Positions 1-8,591 are shown, numbered from the stretch's first letter. The stretch is 33,955 nt of DNA from CAVWDI01 sp046259385 (GCA_046259385.1 JBJYWI010000004.1:1-33955); one strand, 5' to 3'. Notes: generated by a model from the letters alone, not told the origin. Numbers and translations: made by a program.

Positions 1-44
1 CAGGATAATTATCACAGCACCATTATTCTAAGTAGATAAAATCA

Positions 45-72
45 AAACCGGAACCTTTACGAGTTCCGGTTT
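45..72 (-). terminator. Probable intrinsic terminator of the LysM gene
   Basis: A perfect 10-bp inverted repeat (AAACCGGAAC at 45-54 and GTTCCGGTTT at 63-72) with an 8-base loop lies 33 bases beyond the LysM stop codon. Read on the minus strand, the stem ends in a T-rich stretch (TTT, then TGATTTTATC). The plus-strand side lacks a T run, which favours the minus direction. Confidence 0.6.
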
Positions 73-104
73 GACAGCAAATCTTGACTATCAATTATTT
101 TTTT

Positions 105-746
105 CTAACGTAAACCTTTTAAAGTTCGTTGGCATCCAAAATAGGAACAATTGTTATTGTAATAACTGAGGTTGTCTATAATTGTACAACCAGTTTTATC
201 AGTCCAGACATTTTTCACACAAACCTGAGCCCGTGGTGCTTGTAAATAGTAGTAATTCGGCAGTTTAAAATAATCCTTGTAGTACCCATTACTATTGGTC
301 TTGAAGCGTGCAATATTGGTCGTGTAGGAGCCTGGATAATTGCCGACAAGTAAATGATATACAGTTTTTTTGGCAAGCCCTTTCACCTCTACAAGGATCG
401 ATACCAACCCCATCTGGACATTGATCACCGGACCACTTGAAACCTCTTCAGAATCTTCAGAATCGGTATCTGCTGGCTTAGACCCGCTTGGAATACAAAG
501 AACCTGGTCCACCTGGAGTACATATGGTTCTTTTAATTTGTTTGCTTCGGCTATTTCACGCCAGTCTGCCCCGTAAAGGTCGGCAATGGACGACAATGTT
601 TCACCAGGCTGTACTTTATGTTTAAATTTACAAGTTGCTGCCGCCGCCGGTTGAACAAAAACCGCCGCAACAACTGATACCACAAGAAGCGCACTCAGTC
701 CAAACAGGATTGTCTTACTTGATTTATTTAAGCTTAGAATTTTCAT
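105..746 (-). CDS. Secreted LysM-domain protein with beta-rich C-terminal domain
   Basis: This 213-residue exported protein probably binds peptidoglycan or another N-acetylglucosamine polymer outside the membrane. Residues 1-37 form a signal peptide: basic start, long hydrophobic core, and an AAA site before residue 38. A single LysM domain spans about 43-86 (HKVQPGETLSSIADLYG through VLCIP). A short Ser/Glu/Asp linker (about 88-105) leads to a Tyr/Asn-rich, probably beta-sandwich region at 106-200, reminiscent of the repeated Ig-like module seen after LysM in Anaerolineae secreted proteins; that comparison is from memory. The tail holds several cysteines that could form disulfides in the exported protein. 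The ATG is preceded by AAGGAG seven bases upstream, which fixes the start. The gene stands alone, divergent from the nucleotidyltransferase, with an AT-rich 200-base gap and a TATACT -10-like box on its side. Confidence 0.8.
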   Translation of the reverse strand: MKILSLNKSSKTILFGLSALLVVSVVAAVFVQPAAAATCKFKHKVQPGETLSSIADLYGADWREIAEANKLKEPYVLQVDQVLCIPSGSKPADTDSEDSEEVSSGPVINVQMGLVSILVEVKGLAKKTVYHLLVGNYPGSYTTNIARFKTNSNGYYKDYFKLPNYYYLQAPRAQVCVKNVWTDKTGCTIIDNLSYYNNNCSYFGCQRTLKGLR

Positions 747-944
747 GTCAGACTCCTTTATGGTAGTCGAAAAAACAATGATAGTATAGCACTTTTTGCG
801 TTATTACGAAATTAAGAAAAAGTTATTTCATTTTTTCAAAATATCATCAATTTTTTAACCGCCTGCTCATAATTCTCTCTACAAGCCGGCGGTAACTTTC
901 AAAAAAAATTTACCAAATTAAAACAGCTCCTTTTTGCCTCGCAT

Positions 945-973
945 TTATCAATTGAGCCAGTAAATGGTAAAAT
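945..973 (+). promoter_or_regulatory. Candidate promoter of the nucleotidyltransferase gene
   Basis: A weak -35 (TTATCA, 945-950), a 17-base spacer and a good -10 (TAAAAT, 968-973). Transcription would begin near 980, downstream of the ATG at 964, which supports the internal ATG at 1042 as the true start. The -35 matches consensus at only four of six positions. Confidence 0.4.
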
Positions 974-1041
974 CACTGAACCAAGAAAAACCAGACGAAC
1001 AATTCTTATTTGGTTATCAAATAGAAGAGAATTCAGAATCC

Positions 1042-2004
1042 ATGCAGGCAGTCATACTTGCGGCAGGAGCAGGGCGGCGTTTGCATCCTCTAACACTTGA
1101 TCGCTCAAAAGGGATGCTTCCCATACTCGGTAAGCCGATCGTGGAGCGGGTTGTCGAGCACTTTGTATCAATCGGTATAAACGATTTCATCCTTGTGGTC
1201 CACCCGCACGACCGGTCAATAACGCGCTATTTCCAGCATGAATCCCATACAAATGCCGACATTCGCTTTGTTTACCAGGAAAATCCTATTGGTACTGCAG
1301 ATGCACTGAAAAAAGCGGTACCACTAATTGAAGGTGATTTTTACCTTTCTGCCTGCGATAATTTAATCACACCTGATTATCTCGCAAAAATGAAAATGAT
1401 CTGGAATTCTGATCATGAAATTAACGCTCTCCTGACCTTAATGGAAGTTGAAGAGAACCAGTTAACCCAGAGTGCGGCTGTTGAATTGAAAGAGGATCAA
1501 ATATTAAGGATTATCGAAAAACCATCTCCTGGTGAGACGCGTTCGAAAATCGTCAGTTTACCGCTCTACTGTTTTTCCCAAGAATTTTTAACATTATTGC
1601 CCGAAATTGAACCTTCACCACGGACTGAATATGAAATACAGAGTGGAATACAACTATTAATTGATCGATACGGTGGAGTAAGAGGTGTTGATATCGACAG
1701 CCGAATAACCATCACAACACCGGAAGACCTGCTGAATATTAACCAGCAATATCTTACTGCAGGCTTTGAGCAGCCCCAGATCCAGCCCCAGGCGGTTGGA
1801 AAATCATCCCATTTGACATCACCTTTATACATTGAGAAAGGCACCATAATTGGAGCAAACTGTATTATTGGACCAAATGTATATTTAGAAAAAAACTGCA
1901 TTATCGGAGACAATGTTGAAATTACCGATTCCGTTATCTTGCGAGAGGTTGAAATCTCTCCCAATACAAAAATTAATAACCAGATAGTCTCAAAATCCAG
2001 GTAA
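1042..2004 (+). CDS. Sugar-phosphate nucleotidyltransferase with left-handed beta-helix tail
   Basis: This cytoplasmic enzyme (320 residues from this start) probably transfers a nucleotidyl group from an NTP to a sugar-1-phosphate to make an NDP-sugar. The NTP-transferase domain opens with the signature MQAVILAAGAGRRLHPLT, followed by the Lys of DRSKGMLP. It also keeps QENPIGTADAL, the metal-binding Asp of SACDNL and the IIEKP lysine, so it looks active. The C-terminal part (about 258-320) is a hexapeptide-repeat beta-helix (IEKGTIIGANCIIGPNVYL), as in long RmlA-like and GlmU-like proteins. The sugar and nucleotide cannot be told from sequence. ATG 1042 is preferred over the in-frame ATG at 964, because family members start at MxAVILAAG and a -10 box lies at 968-973. 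Its stop is five bases from the next gene, so the two are probably co-transcribed. Confidence 0.8.
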   Translation: MQAVILAAGAGRRLHPLTLDRSKGMLPILGKPIVERVVEHFVSIGINDFILVVHPHDRSITRYFQHESHTNADIRFVYQENPIGTADALKKAVPLIEGDFYLSACDNLITPDYLAKMKMIWNSDHEINALLTLMEVEENQLTQSAAVELKEDQILRIIEKPSPGETRSKIVSLPLYCFSQEFLTLLPEIEPSPRTEYEIQSGIQLLIDRYGGVRGVDIDSRITITTPEDLLNINQQYLTAGFEQPQIQPQAVGKSSHLTSPLYIEKGTIIGANCIIGPNVYLEKNCIIGDNVEITDSVILREVEISPNTKINNQIVSKSR

Positions 2005-2009
2005 GTGTA

Positions 2010-3161
2010 ATGATATATACCCAAAAGGAATTGGAAAATAACGAAAATCAGGTTCTGGCTCCTTATGGCAATCGCAGCCGGGATTCAAAAGGTAGAGTAT
2101 ATCCTGAACAACGCTCTTTAAATAAAACCAACTATCAAATTGACCGGGACCGAATCCAGCATACACACGCATTTCAAAGAATGGGATTTCAATCTCAAGT
2201 GCTTTTCAGCTGGAAGAATAACAAGCCGAGAACCCGACTAGCACATGCCTTCGAAGTCGTACAAACCAGCAGGACAATTGCTCGTGCGCTGGGTGCGAAT
2301 GAAGATTTAGTGGAAGCGATTTGTCTGGCACGCGAACTTGGCAATACTGCATTTGGGCCCGCTGGCGAACCCGTACTGGCGCGATTAATGAAGGATTATG
2401 GTTTATTTGACTACAGAATCAATTCTCTAAAGATCATTACAACCGGAAAGCGCATTTCTCTGGAATTTCCTGGAATTAATCCTACCTGGGAATTAAGAGA
2501 AGGAATCGTGAAGCTCGACCCTCCAATAAATTCTCATGAGGCGAGTGAATACAATCCGGATTTGCGGGCACATCTGGAATCGCAGATTGCTTCTGCCGCC
2601 TATACCATTACTTCGGATGCATTTGATCTGGTAGACGGGCTTAGCTCGAAAATTATCCCACTCGAAGCGCTGGAAGGTTTGACTATCTGGGAAATCATGA
2701 TGGAAGGTAACCGATCGAACAGTTCAGGAATAAATAAGTTATCCATCCAATGGTTGCTTCGCTCTTTGATTGATTATTTGATAAGTGATCTTCTTCAGGC
2801 AACTGAACAAAACATTCTGGACAATAAAATAAGTTCGCCACCTGATATCCAGCATCTGTCATACAACATTGTCACTTTTAGCACTGATATGCACCGCAGG
2901 ATTCGCCAGCTAAGAGATTTTTTGTATACAAATTTATACAATCACCAGCTGGTCATCCGCAAGGTCAACATCGCGGAGAAGATCTTTTCTGAGCTTTTCG
3001 AAGCTTACCAGTCCGAGCCAGTTCTGCTGCCTGGAAATTCCAAAGACAGGATAAATGAGATCGGGCTTGAACAAACGATTTGCGAACATTTGGCTGGTCT
3101 ATCGGACCATACAATTGTTTTTGAACACAAGAAATTATTCGACCCCTCGACCATGCTGTAA
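2010..3161 (+). CDS. dNTP triphosphohydrolase-like HD protein, catalytic residues replaced (probable pseudoenzyme)
   Basis: The 383 residues align by eye along their whole length with bacterial dGTPase/dNTPase proteins: LAPYGNRSRDSKGR at the N-terminus, DRDRIQHTHAFQRM (45-58), RTRLAHAFEV (74-83), SRTIARALG and NEDLVEAI. The metal site is destroyed. The first His (H79) is kept, but the usual LAHDLGHTPFGHAGE reads LARELGNTAFGPAGE (R108, E109, N112, P117), FEHN reads FDYR (133-136), and the Asp of ADEIAY is Tyr198. The C-terminal helical region (about 285-345) is still family-like, and the frame has no stop or frameshift, so selection appears to maintain a protein without hydrolase activity. It may act as a nucleotide-sensing or partner-binding protein; that is inference. 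It follows the nucleotidyltransferase by five bases, suggesting translational coupling. Confidence 0.75.
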   Translation: MIYTQKELENNENQVLAPYGNRSRDSKGRVYPEQRSLNKTNYQIDRDRIQHTHAFQRMGFQSQVLFSWKNNKPRTRLAHAFEVVQTSRTIARALGANEDLVEAICLARELGNTAFGPAGEPVLARLMKDYGLFDYRINSLKIITTGKRISLEFPGINPTWELREGIVKLDPPINSHEASEYNPDLRAHLESQIASAAYTITSDAFDLVDGLSSKIIPLEALEGLTIWEIMMEGNRSNSSGINKLSIQWLLRSLIDYLISDLLQATEQNILDNKISSPPDIQHLSYNIVTFSTDMHRRIRQLRDFLYTNLYNHQLVIRKVNIAEKIFSELFEAYQSEPVLLPGNSKDRINEIGLEQTICEHLAGLSDHTIVFEHKKLFDPSTML

Positions 3162-3236
3162 TACAGCGGATCTAGTAATCACAGAATCCCTGCGAAAATA
3201 AAGGACCAAGATCTTAATCGTTTTATTATTATTTGC

Positions 3237-3245
3237 TGGTAGAAT
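3237..3245 (+). promoter_or_regulatory. Candidate extended -10 promoter of greA
   Basis: TGGTAGAAT fits an extended -10 element (TGn followed by TAGAAT). No clear -35 lies 17 bases upstream. Transcription would begin near 3252, giving a short leader with the GGAGA ribosome site at 3256-3260. Tentative. Confidence 0.3.
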
Positions 3246-3265
3246 TGCCATCTTTGGAGAACGTT

Positions 3266-3733
3266 ATGGACGAGCAAACATATCTAACAACTGAAGGAGC
3301 CTCTCGTATAAAGGAAGAGCTTTCCCGCCTGACTGGCCCTGAACGCGTAAAAATGGCGCAGCGATTGAGAGCTGCTATCCAGCAGGGGGACTTATCCGAG
3401 AACGCTGACTACCATAAAGCAAAAGAGGATCAAGCATTTCTGGAAGGAAGAATCCAGGAATTGGAATACCTTATCGAAAACGCTATTGTCGTTGATGAAA
3501 ACCATGGGGAGAACGATGTGGTAAAAATCGGCACGAAAGTCACTCTTCAAGAATCAGGCTACAATGCAGAGACATTCTTGATTGTTGGAGCAAAGGAGGC
3601 CGATCCGCGCAACAACCGGATATCATACGAATCACCTTTTGGAAAAGCGATAATGAATAAAAAAGCAGGTCAATCCGTTGAAGTTGAAACCCCTAATGGC
3701 AGGATAAAAGTAAAAATTCTCTCTATTGAGTGA
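3266..3733 (+). CDS. greA: Transcription elongation factor GreA
   Basis: GreA enters the RNA polymerase secondary channel and stimulates cleavage of backtracked transcripts, rescuing stalled complexes. From the ATG at 3266 the protein is 155 residues, the usual size. The N-terminal coiled coil carries the expected YLTTEGASRIKEELSRL start and the tip motif GDLSENADYHKAKEDQ, whose acidic residues coordinate the catalytic metal. The C-terminal FKBP-like domain ends in SPFGKAIMNKKAGQSVEV. An in-frame start at 3233 would add 11 residues not typical of the family, whereas GGAGA five bases before ATG 3266 supports the shorter form. It lies 104 bases after the dNTPase-like gene and probably has its own promoter. 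A strong hairpin follows. Confidence 0.95.
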   Translation: MDEQTYLTTEGASRIKEELSRLTGPERVKMAQRLRAAIQQGDLSENADYHKAKEDQAFLEGRIQELEYLIENAIVVDENHGENDVVKIGTKVTLQESGYNAETFLIVGAKEADPRNNRISYESPFGKAIMNKKAGQSVEVETPNGRIKVKILSIE

Positions 3734-3748
3734 CCGTAATTAAAATAA

Positions 3749-3777
3749 GAATGCGGGCTGTAAGATCGCCCGCATTC
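3749..3777. terminator. Bidirectional intrinsic terminator between greA and the next minus-strand gene
   Basis: A perfect 10-bp GC-rich stem (GAATGCGGGC / GCCCGCATTC) with a 9-base loop. A T-rich tract follows on the plus strand (ATTTAATTTTT), and TTATTTTAATT follows on the minus strand, so it can end both convergent transcripts. Confidence 0.8.
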
Positions 3778-3804
3778 ATTTAATTTTTACTCTAGTTGAT
3801 TCCG

Positions 3805-4914
3805 CTAAACCTTTTGAGTTATCCGAAATTCGACAATTAATCTCTCAAAGTAACTTTCCTGCGGCATACTACCTTCTCCGTAGGTCATATCAATCACTTC
3901 TGCAACCAAGTTTAATGTCTGTGTTCCAAGTGTTGTTCTCTCACCGAGTTCGACCCGGATTGGTTCACCCTTTGCCGCAACTTGTTGGCGCAATTCATCG
4001 TCATTAAACGCGCTGCTGCTCATCAATACTTTCGTCACGGTCTGGATATCATTTTTGTCAAACAGCCATATGTCGAATGCTGTAACCTTTTTCGGATCGC
4101 CTACACCGATCGTCTCCGACACTCCAATCCCACACTCTCCCAGGAATTCTCCAGTTTGGGAATCGATACTGAATGATTCATCAAACATCTCATCCCCATG
4201 CTGGTAGGATGCCATAAACTGTCCAATAAGAGATTCCTCACTGCTTGTCTCTGATGCAGCGCTATATTCTTCCCAGGGTACTTCGCTATCAGGAGGTTCA
4301 CCCTCATACGCTTCAAATTGCGGCTGCGGTTCCTGGCTTCCCCTCCCGCGCAGGATAAACAGCACAACTCCGGCTGCCGCAACTACAAATACAACCAGGC
4401 AAACCACAGGCCAGAAAGTTCCCAGGAGACTGTTCGACTCGCTTTCTTCAGTCCTAATTTCTTCAGGTTGTTCTTCCTCCACCTGGTTCTCTCCAGCCTC
4501 TTCAGGTAACAGGATTTCCTCTGCAGAAAGTGTCGCTTCTGTTTCTGGCTCTAGCTCGCTATCCTCCAGCATCGAAGTTGGTGCTGAGACTGCGGCTTTA
4601 TAATCCAGAAGAAGCTTGGCATCCATATTTTCGGGGTTTATTTCGATCAACTCCATTGCAGGTTCAGCATCTTCACCTAATCGTGTATACCGCGATTGAG
4701 CACGTTCACCATCACCGCTGTATCCAAAAGCCTCAATGCTCATCCTCAGATATTCTGATTGTTCTTCGGGCATTAAATCCTCAGGATTCGCGTTGGTCCA
4801 CTCAACAGGCCATAACCACCAACCAAGCACGATAAGCCCAAAAATAACCCCCAAAATAAATCCAATTATGCCAACCACGACCGGATTCTTCACTTGTTCA
4901 CGAACAGCATCCAT
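3805..4914 (-). CDS. Two-helix membrane protein of unknown function
   Basis: I do not recognise this 369-residue protein. Residues 12-35 form a transmembrane helix rich in Gly, Ile and Leu, and 165-187 a second one. Between them lies an acidic, probably extracytoplasmic segment (about 36-160) with a possible short helical-repeat region (DAEPAMELIEINPENMDAKLL) and a Glu-rich stretch near 118-160. After the second helix comes RGRG, another acidic linker, and a C-terminal domain (about 230-369) of mixed alpha/beta character containing FDIWLFDKNDIQTVTKVLMS and ending VEFRITQKV. This tail looks like a compact conserved domain and is probably cytoplasmic. The ATG has GGGAG upstream. The gene is monocistronic, 221 bases from topA and facing greA across the shared terminator. 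Confidence 0.75.
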   Translation of the reverse strand: MDAVREQVKNPVVVGIIGFILGVIFGLIVLGWWLWPVEWTNANPEDLMPEEQSEYLRMSIEAFGYSGDGERAQSRYTRLGEDAEPAMELIEINPENMDAKLLLDYKAAVSAPTSMLEDSELEPETEATLSAEEILLPEEAGENQVEEEQPEEIRTEESESNSLLGTFWPVVCLVVFVVAAAGVVLFILRGRGSQEPQPQFEAYEGEPPDSEVPWEEYSAASETSSEESLIGQFMASYQHGDEMFDESFSIDSQTGEFLGECGIGVSETIGVGDPKKVTAFDIWLFDKNDIQTVTKVLMSSSAFNDDELRQQVAAKGEPIRVELGERTTLGTQTLNLVAEVIDMTYGEGSMPQESYFERLIVEFRITQKV

Positions 4915-5135
4915 ATCCGCTCTCCCTTATTACAAATATCAAATTCAGGTAAGATACGTAATTTAATTTCAATCGGTAATCATCCATGATCAATTTGCTT
5001 TGAACCAGCTTACAGGTTTTAACTTTGCACTGATTTCGGAAGAGATCAATACAAGAAAATTAAAACCCGTATACCATTTACGAAGTTATGCTCTAGAAGT
5101 AATTGCAAGAATTATGCCGAATCAAATTCCCCTCT

Positions 5136-7454
5136 TTACTCAGCCTTATTAATCTCATTACTGTGAAACTTATGTTCACACTCGATACACTCCATATGTT
5201 CTTTATTCGACTCAACCAGTAGACCCCCGCAGTTGGGACAGGCGGTATTAATTGGTCGCTTCCAGGAGGTAAAATCACACTCAGGGTAATTCGCGCAACC
5301 ATAAAATGTGCGGCCTTTGCGTGTTTTTCGTTGAACCAATTCTCCACCATCCAGCGGACATTTGACGCCGATCTTTTCAAGCCAGGGTTCTGTATATCTG
5401 CATGCCGGGAAATTACTGCAGCTGATAAATTTTCCATAACGACCATAACGGATCATCAATTCGTGACCGCATTTGGGACAATTTCTTCCAATATATTCAG
5501 GTTCTGTCTCAATCTTCGGAATATTTACTTCCGCCTGCCGGACATCTTTTATGAAAGGTCCATAAAAATCGCTGACCACTTCAACCCATGGCATTTCACC
5601 AGATGCTATTTTATCTAAGTTGTCCTCCATCTCCGCGGTGAAGCCCACTTCGATTATGTCGGGAAAATTTTCTATTAATAAATCATTTACAAGAAACCCG
5701 ATTTCTGTTGGGTGCAGCCTTCTCTCTACCCGTTCAACATATCTCCTTTGCTGGAGCGTCGCCAGAGTAGGGGCATAAGTAGATGGTCTTCCAATACCGT
5801 ATTCCTCCATGAGACGCACCAATGAGGCTTCAGAAAATCGGGGAGGGGGTTGGGTGAAATGTTGTTCTGGTATCACACGAATTAATTTCTGAACCTGATC
5901 CACAGCTATGCCTGCTGGAATTTGAATATCTTCGTCGTTATTATTGTTCTGGTTATTTTCCTGTTTTATTTTCTTGTATACCGCCCTGAAACCCGGGAAC
6001 TTGAGTGATGAGCCGGAAACCCGCAGCAGATACTCATGGATCGCGGATGTTCCTTTCACATCCACGACAAGTGTATCGTAGACTGCGGAAGCCATCTGAG
6101 ATGCAACGAAACGTTCCCAAATCAACCTATATAATCTTAGCTGGTCCCGTTTGAGGTATTTTTTCAGCGTACCGGGCTGCCTGAAAACATCTGTCGGCCG
6201 GATAGCTTCGTGCGCTTCCTGGGCTCGGCGAGCTTTTGTTTTATAATCCCGAGTTTCCTTCGGAAGGTATTCTTTGCCGAAGCGTTGTGCGATGAATTTC
6301 TTCGCCTCTTCTTTCGCCAAATCTGAAACCTGGGTTGAGTCGGTTCGCATATAAGTGATCAAACCTACTGGTCCACCATTTCCTATATCAATCCCTTCAT
6401 AAAGCTGCTGCGCAAGTGCCATCGTCCTGCGGGCGTTTAATCCTAATCTCCGGGAGGCTTCCTGTTGTAAGGTGCTGGTTGTAAAAGGGGCCGATGGGGA
6501 TCGTTTTCGCTGCCCTTTTTTAATTTCTTCGATGATATAGCTGGAGATTTGCATATCGGCTATAACAGGATCCACATCCCCCTTTTCGCCAAATTCAACA
6601 TCTTTTCCATCTACACTTATCAATTTAGCTATGAAAGTTTCTTCAAGTCCATCCGGTTGAAATTCCACCTCAATCGTCCAGTATTCAACAGGAACAAATG
6701 ACTCTATCTCCCGTTCGCGTTCGACGATCAGCCGCAGAGCGACAGATTGAACTCGCCCAGCGGATAATCTCCCGCGAATCTTCCTCCACAATAAAGGACT
6801 CAAGTTATAACCTACAAGACGATCCAAAATACGCCTTGCTTGCTGCGCATCGACCAGGTCCAGGTTAATTTCACGCGGGTTGTTAAATGCTTTCTCGATA
6901 GCCGGTTTTGTGATTTCGTGAAAGACCACTCTTTTTGATAAACCAGGTTCAATTTCAACCGCTTCTGTCAGGTGCCATGCGATCGCTTCCCCTTCCCGGT
7001 CAGGATCAGTGGCAAGAAATACCTCTGCGGCATTATTCGTGCTCTTCTTCAGGTCATTTACGACCTGTCTTTTTTCTTTTGGGACTCTGTACTTTGGCGT
7101 AAACCCATTTTCGACATCCACGGACAATTTCGATTTCAACAGGTCCCGGACATGCCCGATAGAAGCCTGGACTTGATAATCCTTTCCCAGAATTTGTTTC
7201 ACCGTACGTGCTTTCGCTGGCGATTCGACGATTACCAGTTTTCCCGAACGGTTTTTCTTTCTAGGAGATACCACCTCCGGTGGGTCCATACTTTTGTGAG
7301 CTTCCACACGCCCCATTCTGTATAGCTTCGTCCCGCAAACCGGACAGACGCCTCTAACCGCAGGTGTACCACTCTTAGTGAACACCGCTTCAGGTTTATT
7401 AATTTCACGCTTAGTTTTACACTTTACACAATATGCTTGCAAAAAATCCTCCAT
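5136..7454 (-). CDS. topA: DNA topoisomerase I with N-terminal zinc ribbon
   Basis: A type IA topoisomerase (772 residues) that relaxes negative supercoils through a transient 5'-phosphotyrosine link. A zinc ribbon, about 8-50 (YCVKCKTKRE then CPVCG), resembles a small DUF5679-type domain and precedes the normal start of the enzyme. The TOPRIM domain begins at KLVIVESPAKA (72-81) with E77 and the D150-x-D152-x-E154 metal triad. The catalytic tyrosine is Y368 in ITYMRTDST. From about 656 there are three C-terminal zinc-finger segments (NCPKCG, KCPLDGG with one Cys replaced by Asp, and CPNCGG), which bind single-stranded DNA. Everything needed for catalysis is present. It is the last gene of the long minus-strand run, 27 bases after the manC-like gene. 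The ribosome site is weak. Confidence 0.95.
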   Translation of the reverse strand: MEDFLQAYCVKCKTKREINKPEAVFTKSGTPAVRGVCPVCGTKLYRMGRVEAHKSMDPPEVVSPRKKNRSGKLVIVESPAKARTVKQILGKDYQVQASIGHVRDLLKSKLSVDVENGFTPKYRVPKEKRQVVNDLKKSTNNAAEVFLATDPDREGEAIAWHLTEAVEIEPGLSKRVVFHEITKPAIEKAFNNPREINLDLVDAQQARRILDRLVGYNLSPLLWRKIRGRLSAGRVQSVALRLIVEREREIESFVPVEYWTIEVEFQPDGLEETFIAKLISVDGKDVEFGEKGDVDPVIADMQISSYIIEEIKKGQRKRSPSAPFTTSTLQQEASRRLGLNARRTMALAQQLYEGIDIGNGGPVGLITYMRTDSTQVSDLAKEEAKKFIAQRFGKEYLPKETRDYKTKARRAQEAHEAIRPTDVFRQPGTLKKYLKRDQLRLYRLIWERFVASQMASAVYDTLVVDVKGTSAIHEYLLRVSGSSLKFPGFRAVYKKIKQENNQNNNNDEDIQIPAGIAVDQVQKLIRVIPEQHFTQPPPRFSEASLVRLMEEYGIGRPSTYAPTLATLQQRRYVERVERRLHPTEIGFLVNDLLIENFPDIIEVGFTAEMEDNLDKIASGEMPWVEVVSDFYGPFIKDVRQAEVNIPKIETEPEYIGRNCPKCGHELMIRYGRYGKFISCSNFPACRYTEPWLEKIGVKCPLDGGELVQRKTRKGRTFYGCANYPECDFTSWKRPINTACPNCGGLLVESNKEHMECIECEHKFHSNEINKAE

Positions 7455-7481
7455 GACACTTTTTTCAAGGAGTCAGATTCA

Positions 7482-8576
7482 TTAAATCAGGTCCTTCTTA
7501 CCCGCATCTTTTAATTGTCTAACTACCGTCTTAACTTTTTGGGCATGGTTTTTATGGCAAACCAGAATAACATCCCCTGTATCAACCAGGATTAGATCAC
7601 GCACACCAATAACAGCTATTGTTCTTTTCTCAGGTTCTGAATAAACAAGTGTATCTATCGTATCTATCAAAATTGAATCATTGCCTAGAATGATGTTGCC
7701 AAATTCATCGGTAGGTTGAACCACATCAAAAAGCGAATCCCAACTCCCAACATCAGACCATTCCAGGTCCCGTACCGGTATTACCGCAACTTGATTCGCC
7801 CCTTCCATAATACCGTAATCAATCGTCTCGGGTACCAACTGCGACCATTCCTTATATATTGAATCTTCCCTACCAGAGGTCGCCCAGTTTTCCTCTATGC
7901 GCAGCAAACCATCATGCAGATCCGGCATCTGCTGAGCAAATTCTTTCATTATTGCGTCCACTCCCCAGATGAACATTCCCGAATTCCAGTAATGGCTGCC
8001 AGTTGAAATCATCTCCTCCGCCTTACCTAGATCAGGTTTTTCAGTAAACCGCAGCACGTTAAATACCGACCGACTCTCGTAAGTTCCAATCAGCTCTCCA
8101 CTCTGGATGTACCCATAACCTGTCGCCGGGTAAGTGGGCTGAATGCCAATGGTAATCAGATGGCCATCTCGAGCGGCGAAATAGGCTGCTTTCAGTGCAG
8201 TATGAAACGCAGTCACATTTCCAATAAAGTGATCCGCTGTCAATACAGCCATAACTGCATTTTCCTGCCTGTTTTTCAATGCAATGGTTGCAAGTCCTAC
8301 CACAGCGGCGGTTCCACGAGGTTCAGGTTCAATCAGGAAATTTTCGATTGGTATCCCAGGATGCTGTTCATGCAACTGGCTTGCCTGCTCCTGAATAGTT
8401 ACTACCAGGATCCTTTCAGGCGGGAACAATTGATCAAGTCGGTTCACTGCCATCTGAAACAACGAATCATCCCCGAACAATCTATGCATCTGTTTTGGTC
8501 TTGATGTTCGAGATAACGGCCACAAACGTGTTCCGCCTCCACCTGCCATAATAACTGCATAAAAATCTTCAACCAC
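7482..8576 (-). CDS. manC: Mannose-1-phosphate guanylyltransferase (short form)
   Basis: This enzyme (364 residues) probably makes GDP-mannose from mannose-1-phosphate and GTP, feeding glycan or glycolipid synthesis. The signature AVIMAGGGGTRLWPLSR at 7-23 is followed by PKQ, the lysine region of this family. Further motifs are EPEPRGTAA, the metal Asp in LTADHFIG, GYGYIQSG, FTEKPD, WNSGMFIW and ETIDYGIME, all typical of ManC/GMP proteins. It lacks the C-terminal phosphomannose isomerase half of the bifunctional form. The start is GTG at 8574-8576, with AAGGAG 11 bases upstream. It sits between dprA and topA with gaps of 15 and 27 bases, an unusual place for a sugar-nucleotide gene; co-transcription is likely. 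Other sugar-1-phosphate substrates cannot be excluded. Confidence 0.88.
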   Translation of the reverse strand: MVEDFYAVIMAGGGGTRLWPLSRTSRPKQMHRLFGDDSLFQMAVNRLDQLFPPERILVVTIQEQASQLHEQHPGIPIENFLIEPEPRGTAAVVGLATIALKNRQENAVMAVLTADHFIGNVTAFHTALKAAYFAARDGHLITIGIQPTYPATGYGYIQSGELIGTYESRSVFNVLRFTEKPDLGKAEEMISTGSHYWNSGMFIWGVDAIMKEFAQQMPDLHDGLLRIEENWATSGREDSIYKEWSQLVPETIDYGIMEGANQVAVIPVRDLEWSDVGSWDSLFDVVQPTDEFGNIILGNDSILIDTIDTLVYSEPEKRTIAVIGVRDLILVDTGDVILVCHKNHAQKVKTVVRQLKDAGKKDLI

Positions 8577-8591
8577 TGCTTTGTTTTCTCC

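Noticed and set aside
858..893. ACCGCC/GGCGGT inverted repeat in the LysM/nucleotidyltransferase gap
   Set aside because: Only six pairs with a 24-base loop. It is followed by A-rich rather than T-rich sequence on the plus strand, and no gene ends nearby, so no terminator is called.
964..1041. N-terminal extension of the nucleotidyltransferase
   Set aside because: A promoter -10 lies at 968-973, no ribosome site precedes 964, and the family starts at the ATG at 1042.
1566..2024. 152-codon antisense frame over the nucleotidyltransferase
   Set aside because: No recognisable domain and no ribosome site; it lies entirely over a well-supported gene.
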